Positions 13,720 to 18,358 of a DNA stretch of 18,358 nt are shown here, in pieces (the stretch's first letter is position 1; each line of letters begins with the position of its first letter). The translations under genes and the position numbers were made by a program. The notes beneath the pieces are model-generated. The model did not search any database, was not told the DNA's origin, and saw nothing but the letters and a program-made list of their open reading frames with translations. This stretch comes from Nitrospira sp. UBA5698 (GTDB lineage: Bacteria; Nitrospirota; Nitrospiria; Nitrospirales; Nitrospiraceae): contig DIHK01000040.1 of the NCBI GenBank assembly GCA_002420115.1, positions 1 through 18,358 of the forward strand, read 5' to 3'.

Positions 13720-16136
13720 GCTTCCGCCGCACCAACGGGACCCCGCCGCCCAAGCACTTCCCGTCGCCCATCACGTCCTGCCGCTCCCACAATTCCATCC
13801 GACTCCATTTGCTCGATCATACGCGCGGCCCGAGGATAGCCGACTCGTAGCCGCCGTTGGATCAACGATGCCGACGCCTGACCACTCGACAGGACAAGTT
13901 CTTTCGCCTGTTCGTAGACTTCGTCCTTCGATTCCTCTTCTGCCGCTTCATCTAATTTCAGAGACTGTAGCTCAGGATTATAGACCGGCAGAGCCTGTTT
14001 CTTCACAAACTCAACCACCGAACGAACATCATCATCCGAGACAAATGAACCGTGCAGGCGGGCAAGCCGACCGGTTCCGGAGGCCAGATAAAGCATGTCA
14101 CCTCGCCCGAGAAGTGCCTCAGCCCCATTGGCATCCAGAATGGTGCGGGAATCGGTCTTGGAAGAGACTTGAAAGGCGATCCGGGCAGGGAAGTTCGCCT
14201 TAATCAGTCCGGTCAGCACATCAACGGATGGCCGCTGTGTCGCCAGAATGAGATGAATGCCGGAGGCACGCGCCATCTGGGCGAGACGGGCGATCTTATC
14301 TTCCACGTCCTTGGGAGCGACCATCATCAGATCTGCCAACTCATCGATCATGACCACAATAAAAGGGAGGGGCTCAGGTGGTGTCGGCTTCGGCTGCATA
14401 CACCCCTGCTCGCCTTCGGGAATCGACGTCTCCCCGGCTGACAGACGTGCGTCTTCGGAGAGAAACCCCGCCGTACGTCCCGCCGGTTCTCCAAGAGACG
14501 AATCCTGCTCCGCGAACGTCTCATGTAGGTCCGCGACCTTCCGATTATAGGCGTCAATATTTCGCACCCCGGCTTCCGCCAAGAGCTTATACCGCCGTTC
14601 CATCTCGGCCACCACCCACCCCAATCCTCTCGCAGCGGACTTGGGGTCCGTGATGACCGGTCTCAAGAGATGGGGAATGCCATCGTATGACTGAAACTCG
14701 AGCATCTTCGGATCGATCAGCAGCAGCTTCACTTCACTGGGCTTGGCGGAAAAGAGAATACTGAGCAACATCGTATTCAAGCTGACGCTCTTGCCGGCCC
14801 CTGTCGCCCCGGCCACCAAGAGATGTGGCATCGTCTTGAGGTCCGCCGTAACCGGTGCACCGAAGATGTCCTTCCCCAAGGCCATCGTCAATCGGGATCG
14901 GGCTCGACGAAACGCATCGCTCATGATGACTTCGCGCAACGAGACGGTTTCTCGCGAACGATTCGGCACTTCGATCCCCACCACCGATTTGCCGGGCAAT
15001 GGCGCGACAATTCGCAGGCTGATCGCTTTCAGCGCCAATGCGAGGTCATCGGCCAGATTCACGATACGGGCTACTTTCGTTCCAGGCGCCGGCTCAAACT
15101 CGTACATCGTCACAACCGGGCCCGGCCTCACCTCCGTCACGGTGCCATCAACCCCAAAGCTTCTCAATGCACGAGACAAGACCTCGGATTGCGCCTTCAA
15201 CTCCTCATCCGACATTCGATCCAGTGGTCCCGAGGGATCGCTTAACATCTCCGGATCCGGAAGGCGGTAGTCTTCAGATTCTCTTGCCGGAACCACCACC
15301 TCCAAGTCGGTGTCCTCGACGTCCCTGGACGAATGCACGACACGAAAAGGCTGAATGATCGGAGCAGGTAACCCAGAAATCACCTCTGATTCCTGGTCCC
15401 TTCCCGCAACTGATTCGTCTTCATCACTGAGAGTTGCGGATCTTGCAGACTTGCCTCGGACCCGTCGATTGCTGACCGTCTTTTCAACCTCTATGGAACG
15501 TTCGGGTATCAGGGCGACCGCCCCTTCACGGACTGTGGCCCATGATTGCGGAATGCGACGCACCGCCTCTCCCAAGGAGAGGGGCGCCGACAGGAGGAGC
15601 GACACCAGGAATCCTGCGATAATCACAATGTGTGCGCCGGTCCCGGCAAAGACAGTCCGGAGCCCTTCGGCAATCGTCCCGCCAACGACACCCCCGGCGA
15701 TCCCTTGAGCGATGATTCCGCTGGTCATGGTTGGAATGCCGTTCGCTTCAAGATGCAAAAATGCGCTAAAAAATACCACGGAAGCCAATGAACTTCCGGC
15801 AGTGCGCAGTTCAAGACTCATCGGGACCTGGGAGAAGCAGCGGATACCCCATCGCCCCAGTAACAGCGGGCAGAGATAGGCCGCGCCGCCGATCGCATAA
15901 AAGAACCCCCCGGCCAATAGAGCCCCAAAAGATCCGATAAGGTTTCGTGGTGGGTGCGCGACAGGATCTCCACTGGCCACTACCGTCGCCTCTCCCGGTA
16001 CAAAAGACAGGAGGCTCAGGAGCATGAGTAAGCTCAGTGCGATCAGGATCACACCGAAGACTTCCCGCTGGATATGAGAATTGGAGGAAGCGGCCCGGCG
16101 GGCTTCGCCTCGCTTACCCGAGGTGGTCGCACCCAT
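13716..16136 (-). CDS. ftsK: DNA translocase FtsK/SpoIIIE
   Basis: An 806-residue septal DNA pump that moves chromosome ends apart during division and activates XerCD at dif. The N-terminus has about four membrane segments within the first ~190 residues (VILIALSLLMLLSLLSFV and others). A polar linker follows (about 200-310). The motor has Walker A AGATGAGKS (442-450, K449) and Walker B VVMIDELADLMM (D598, E599), with the FtsK sequence FQVSSKTDSRTILDANGAEALLGRGDML. The C-terminal ~65 residues form the gamma winged helix that reads KOPS-type sites (ASASLIQRRLRVGYPRAARM). A ~50-residue polar insert sits between Walker A and B, a variable place in the family. No Shine-Dalgarno precedes the ATG at 16136; a promoter 10 bp upstream suggests a leaderless message. 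It is the first gene of the ftsK-lolA operon. Confidence 0.95.
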   Translation of the reverse strand: MGATTSGKRGEARRAASSNSHIQREVFGVILIALSLLMLLSLLSFVPGEATVVASGDPVAHPPRNLIGSFGALLAGGFFYAIGGAAYLCPLLLGRWGIRCFSQVPMSLELRTAGSSLASVVFFSAFLHLEANGIPTMTSGIIAQGIAGGVVGGTIAEGLRTVFAGTGAHIVIIAGFLVSLLLSAPLSLGEAVRRIPQSWATVREGAVALIPERSIEVEKTVSNRRVRGKSARSATLSDEDESVAGRDQESEVISGLPAPIIQPFRVVHSSRDVEDTDLEVVVPARESEDYRLPDPEMLSDPSGPLDRMSDEELKAQSEVLSRALRSFGVDGTVTEVRPGPVVTMYEFEPAPGTKVARIVNLADDLALALKAISLRIVAPLPGKSVVGIEVPNRSRETVSLREVIMSDAFRRARSRLTMALGKDIFGAPVTADLKTMPHLLVAGATGAGKSVSLNTMLLSILFSAKPSEVKLLLIDPKMLEFQSYDGIPHLLRPVITDPKSAARGLGWVVAEMERRYKLLAEAGVRNIDAYNRKVADLHETFAEQDSSLGEPAGRTAGFLSEDARLSAGETSIPEGEQGCMQPKPTPPEPLPFIVVMIDELADLMMVAPKDVEDKIARLAQMARASGIHLILATQRPSVDVLTGLIKANFPARIAFQVSSKTDSRTILDANGAEALLGRGDMLYLASGTGRLARLHGSFVSDDDVRSVVEFVKKQALPVYNPELQSLKLDEAAEEESKDEVYEQAKELVLSSGQASASLIQRRLRVGYPRAARMIEQMESDGIVGAAGRDGRREVLGRRGPVGAAEA

Positions 16137-16145
16137 AAGAAATGA

Positions 16146-16174
16146 ATGCTAGCACAGGGGGGAGGTCATTTCAA
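16146..16174 (-). promoter_or_regulatory. ftsK promoter, probably leaderless
   Basis: On the minus strand TTGAAA (16174-16169) and TAGCAT (16151-16146) are separated by 17 bp, with TGC before the -10 (TGCTAGCAT). Only 9 bp lie between the -10 and the ftsK ATG, so transcription would begin 0-3 nt before the start codon. This agrees with the absence of a ribosome site. Confidence 0.55.
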
Positions 16175-16321
16175 ACGAACACGCATCTGGGCCACCATTT
16201 GGAGCAGAATCTATCGGGACGGCTCAGGCAGATCCGACTCTCGACCTGCGCATCCAAATGTGCTCGTCCGAGGTTTACCAGTGCGAGACACGCTCAACGA
16301 ACGACCAGGACGCTTCGTGAA

Positions 16322-16516
16322 CTATGACAGCGCTCGCAATTCATAGTCGGCACCACACCGATGCAAGCCGATCAGCGCATGACGACTGAGATCATCCACG
16401 AGCGAGAAGACTTGATTCCAGCTCAGCTCTGGACAGCAGGCAAGAAGCTCTTCAAGCGGAATACGTTGCCGCTCGTGCACGATGGCCAGTAGTTTTATCG
16501 CCGGTGATTGAGTCAT
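16322..16516 (-). CDS. small winged-helix-like protein, function unknown
   Basis: A 64-residue protein with a perfect AAGGAGG ribosome site 7 bp before the ATG, which strongly supports translation. The sequence reads as helix (PAIKLLAIVHE), a short segment with IPLEELLACC, helix (SWNQVFSLVDDLSRH) and a strand-turn-strand end (LIGLHRCGADYELRAL). This is the order expected of a compact winged-helix fold, similar to the small DNA- or protein-binding domains found beside membrane or signalling genes. It begins 18 bp after the stop of the PsiE-like gene, in the same direction, so the two form an operon. No specific family is recognised. The 185 bp between its stop and the ftsK start hold the ftsK promoter and nothing else visible. 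Confidence 0.65.
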   Translation of the reverse strand: MTQSPAIKLLAIVHERQRIPLEELLACCPELSWNQVFSLVDDLSRHALIGLHRCGADYELRALS

Positions 16517-16534
16517 TGAGGGCCTCCTTCTCCG

Positions 16535-17032
16535 TTAGAGATCAACAGGTCCCGTTGTGTTGAACCGTGGTCTGATTGTTGGGCTCCATCGCACAGCGAT
16601 GACGCGAACCACGCTAAGGATCACCAGAATTCCCAAGAGAGCCGTCAGTGGTTGCCAGTCGCCTCCTGTGAACCATTGGGAGATCACTTCGGTCAGCATG
16701 ACGACGAGAATCGTATCCACAATGAAGGTCACCTTGACACGCCCCTCCCGGAAGTAGGTGGCGGTGGTTTTAAAGACCTCGACAAGTGCCAAGAGCATGA
16801 GCGTATTGACAATAACTTGGCGCAGAACAACTTCAACGGACAGATCGATGAGCAGCCGAATCTCCCACAAGGTCTTCAACGCACCGCCGGTCAGGGCCAT
16901 GAGGAGTATCAACAGCACCAAACTGAGTACACCTTTCATACCCCTGCTCCACACCTCTTCAAGGTCAACGTGAGGGAGCCGACGGACGAAGGTGGCACTG
17001 TCAAAGAGCGGAATGGTGTGGAATGCTGACAT
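16535..17032 (-). CDS. PsiE-like phosphate-starvation-inducible membrane protein
   Basis: A 165-residue inner-membrane protein with four predicted helices: about 33-52, 62-87, 100-117 and 125-146. The segment VTFIVDTILVVMLTEVISQW and the preceding EVFKTTATYFREGRV pattern match the PsiE family, named for an E. coli gene induced by phosphate starvation through PhoB; its biochemical role is unknown. A GAAAGGT ribosome site precedes the ATG. The divergent 140-bp region shared with the SixA-like gene contains a perfect 5-bp inverted repeat, ATGCT (17078-17082) and AGCAT (17089-17093). No convincing Pho box is seen. The neighbouring phosphatase and CHAD genes fit a phosphate theme. Confidence 0.78.
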   Translation of the reverse strand: MSAFHTIPLFDSATFVRRLPHVDLEEVWSRGMKGVLSLVLLILLMALTGGALKTLWEIRLLIDLSVEVVLRQVIVNTLMLLALVEVFKTTATYFREGRVKVTFIVDTILVVMLTEVISQWFTGGDWQPLTALLGILVILSVVRVIAVRWSPTIRPRFNTTGPVDL

Positions 17033-17077
17033 AGATACCTTTCAGCGTGATCTCTTCTTCAAGCATAGGCTATCGAA

Positions 17078-17093
17078 TGCTCGTTCCAGCATG
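17078..17093. promoter_or_regulatory. small inverted repeat in the divergent psiE-like/sixA-like region
   Basis: ATGCT and AGCAT are perfect inverted arms around a 6-bp spacer. They are placed between two divergent genes, where a shared operator would be expected. It is short and could be chance. Confidence 0.3.
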
Positions 17094-17172
17094 ATCACGA
17101 ACACGTAAAACTTCTGTTAACTGGATGGCCCCTCTGTGGTAGGCTCGTGCCTCACTCAGTGGAGGGAGCGCG

Positions 17173-17694
17173 ATGAACTGTATTTTGGTTCGCCACGGAA
17201 TCGCCGTGGAGTCTGATGAATGGGACGGGACGGAGAAGAACCGCCCTCTCACGGAGAAAGGGAAGCGACGTGTCCGGCAGGCTGCGGAAGGATTGGCGAC
17301 ACTAGACTATCGGCCGACCCACCTCTTCACGAGTCCCTTCGTACGGGCCTATGACACTGCGAGACAGCTTCAAGCAGTCATCTGTCCGAAACTGACGGTC
17401 GAGATCCGGGGCGAACTGGTCGCCGGAACGAAGCCGGAACGACTTGTAGCGTTTCTCCACACGCTCCCGTCCGATGCGGTGGCGATCTGTGTGGGACATG
17501 AACCGCAGCTTGGCGAGGTTGCAAGTCTGTTGCTCTGCGGGAAAGCCCTTCACAACTTCCCACTCAAGAAAGCCGGGGCGGTGTGTATTGAGTCGAAAGG
17601 ACTCATGGATCTCAGCCAGGGGCTGTTGCGCTGGTGGCTGCAACCCCTGCAACTACGGGCCTTGGGGAAGCGGAGGCCAAGCCAAGAGGCGTGA
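17173..17694 (+). CDS. sixA: SixA-type phosphohistidine phosphatase
   Basis: A 173-residue histidine-phosphatase-fold protein. The catalytic RHG motif is at R7-H8-G9 (LVRHGIAVE), the second catalytic histidine is H109 in CVGHEPQLGE, and an arginine follows in SPFVRAYDTA (R58). Length and the short GI-A-E start match SixA, which removes phosphate from the histidine of HPt domains, rather than larger phosphoglycerate mutases. SixA-like proteins are often encoded beside CHAD proteins or polyphosphate kinases. Here the CHAD gene is convergent, 91 bp away. The ATG has a strong GGAGGGAG ribosome site. The substrate is not fixed by sequence: HPt phosphohistidine, another phosphoprotein or a small phosphate ester. 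Confidence 0.85.
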   Translation: MNCILVRHGIAVESDEWDGTEKNRPLTEKGKRRVRQAAEGLATLDYRPTHLFTSPFVRAYDTARQLQAVICPKLTVEIRGELVAGTKPERLVAFLHTLPSDAVAICVGHEPQLGEVASLLLCGKALHNFPLKKAGAVCIESKGLMDLSQGLLRWWLQPLQLRALGKRRPSQEA

Positions 17695-17785
17695 GGATTC
17701 GTGAGACGGGGCCGGTTGGGCCTTGAGAGCAAGCCCATACCAGGTCACTTACCGATACGGGCGGCTAAAGCGTGCTCCTTCCTGT

Positions 17786-18358
17786 TCACCCCCATGCCTT
17801 CTTTCCTCGTTTCAGCAGCGTTTTGAAGAACGGCGCGATTTCCCGTCGAACCATATCCCGTCGGTATCGTTGCCGTTCGGCCATGCCACCGGCAAGAAAT
17901 CCGGCTCGGACACTCGTCGAGTACTTCACAAATTGTCGGAGATAGCGTTCCGCCTGAATGGCATCCTGATGCTGGCCTAATAGATCTTGAACGGCCCGAG
18001 CTGCCTTCATGAAACGGATCGCGGGCTTACCCACCGAGCTCCGGGCGAGCTCTGCCGCATAACGCGCGCGTTTGGTTTTGATCCTGATTTTGTGCAATGC
18101 GACATCCGATGGTGAAGGCCGAAGCCGCCGGACTGCCTTGCGCAATTTTCTGAACTCGCCTTCAGCCAACCGGCGTATGTCTATGGGAGATTCGACAACC
18201 GAGGGGGCTTGTGCCGCTTGTTGCAGTCGACGGATGAGTTCGAGGTAACGGGCGCTCGTGAGTTCGCTGAGCACCACCTGCTGAACCGCTACTCGTTGCG
18301 TGCGCAGGTGGGCTAGAAATTGAGCCAACAGCGGGCGATCTCGTTGAGACAATCGGCC
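17786..18358 (-). CDS. CHAD-domain protein, partial at the window edge
   Basis: The reading frame is open to the end of the window, so the N-terminus lies beyond 18358; the TTG at 18352 is probably not the real start. The visible ~190 residues are the C-terminal half of a CHAD domain, an all-helical fold with conserved basic helices. The repeat LHKIRIKTKRARYAAELA has the expected histidine followed by spaced Arg/Lys, and a later basic block follows (MAERQRYRRDMVRRE). The first copy of the histidine-basic motif is missing because of the edge. CHAD domains bind inorganic polyphosphate and target proteins to polyphosphate granules. Convergence with the SixA-like gene and the nearby PsiE-like gene point to phosphate storage. 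A CYTH (triphosphatase) domain or ppk gene may follow outside the window. Confidence 0.8.
   Translation of the reverse strand, partial: GRLSQRDRPLLAQFLAHLRTQRVAVQQVVLSELTSARYLELIRRLQQAAQAPSVVESPIDIRRLAEGEFRKLRKAVRRLRPSPSDVALHKIRIKTKRARYAAELARSSVGKPAIRFMKAARAVQDLLGQHQDAIQAERYLRQFVKYSTSVRAGFLAGGMAERQRYRRDMVRREIAPFFKTLLKRGKKAWG

Noticed and set aside
13607..14203. 198-codon plus-strand frame opposite lolA and ftsK
   Set aside because: It is antisense to two well-identified genes and rich in Pro/Arg/His/Ser without any domain.
17717..17737. Possible terminator between the sixA-like and CHAD genes
   Set aside because: TGGGCCTT and AAGCCCA can pair with one bulge, but the stem is short and no T tract follows on either strand.

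Overview
The window looks like chromosome of a Nitrospira-type bacterium (phylum Nitrospirota). This is an inference from moderately high GC, a Gram-negative LolA, an FtsK-LolA operon, a UbiE/MenG methyltransferase, several radical SAM enzymes and many metal-, redox- and phosphate-related genes. No RNA gene, complete insertion sequence or CRISPR array was found.

Layout. Positions 1-2427 look accessory: a VapBC-type toxin-antitoxin pair with its own palindromic promoter, a GHKL-fold ATPase of unknown role on the minus strand, and the first ~30 codons of a broken uvrA just upstream of that ATPase. Positions 2581-4189 hold an overlapping pair: a soluble MCP-like helical protein and a flavodiiron-type diiron (ODP-like) protein, probably an oxygen or iron sensing unit. 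Positions 4334-11208 hold five plus-strand genes: MenG/UbiE, a B12-type radical SAM enzyme, a tandem universal stress protein fused to a rubredoxin-like knuckle and three PCP_red-like domains, a NirJ/Ahb-like radical SAM-SPASM protein that also ends in a PCP_red-like domain, and a CopD-like membrane protein. Positions 11390-12917 carry a single-receiver response regulator and a convergent 2-oxoglutarate/Fe(II) dioxygenase. Positions 13012-16136 are a minus-strand ftsK-lolA operon with a 4-bp overlap. Positions 16322-18358 carry a small winged-helix-like protein and a PsiE-like membrane protein (one operon), a divergent SixA-type phosphatase, and a CHAD protein cut by the window edge. The last three suggest phosphate or polyphosphate physiology.

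Three structures are not explained by the genes. (1) At least six gene borders are filled with degenerate repeats of period 7 bp. They usually start at a stop codon and often form two inverted arms; consensus differs from site to site but architecture is kept. Three genes directly after such blocks have no visible Shine-Dalgarno sequence. (2) The universal stress fusion gene has a ~96-nt structured leader, with a GC-rich hairpin that buries a perfect Shine-Dalgarno sequence. (3) ubiE, the stress fusion and ftsK share an extended -10 of form TGCTAnCA(T/C); for ubiE and ftsK it lies so close to the start codon that leaderless mRNA is likely.

The strongest candidate for an undescribed system is the 7054-11208 block: a PCP_red domain is normally the C-terminal part of the dark-operative protochlorophyllide reductase subunit, yet here four copies are spread over a stress-protein fusion and a tetrapyrrole-type radical SAM enzyme, with no photosynthesis gene in view.
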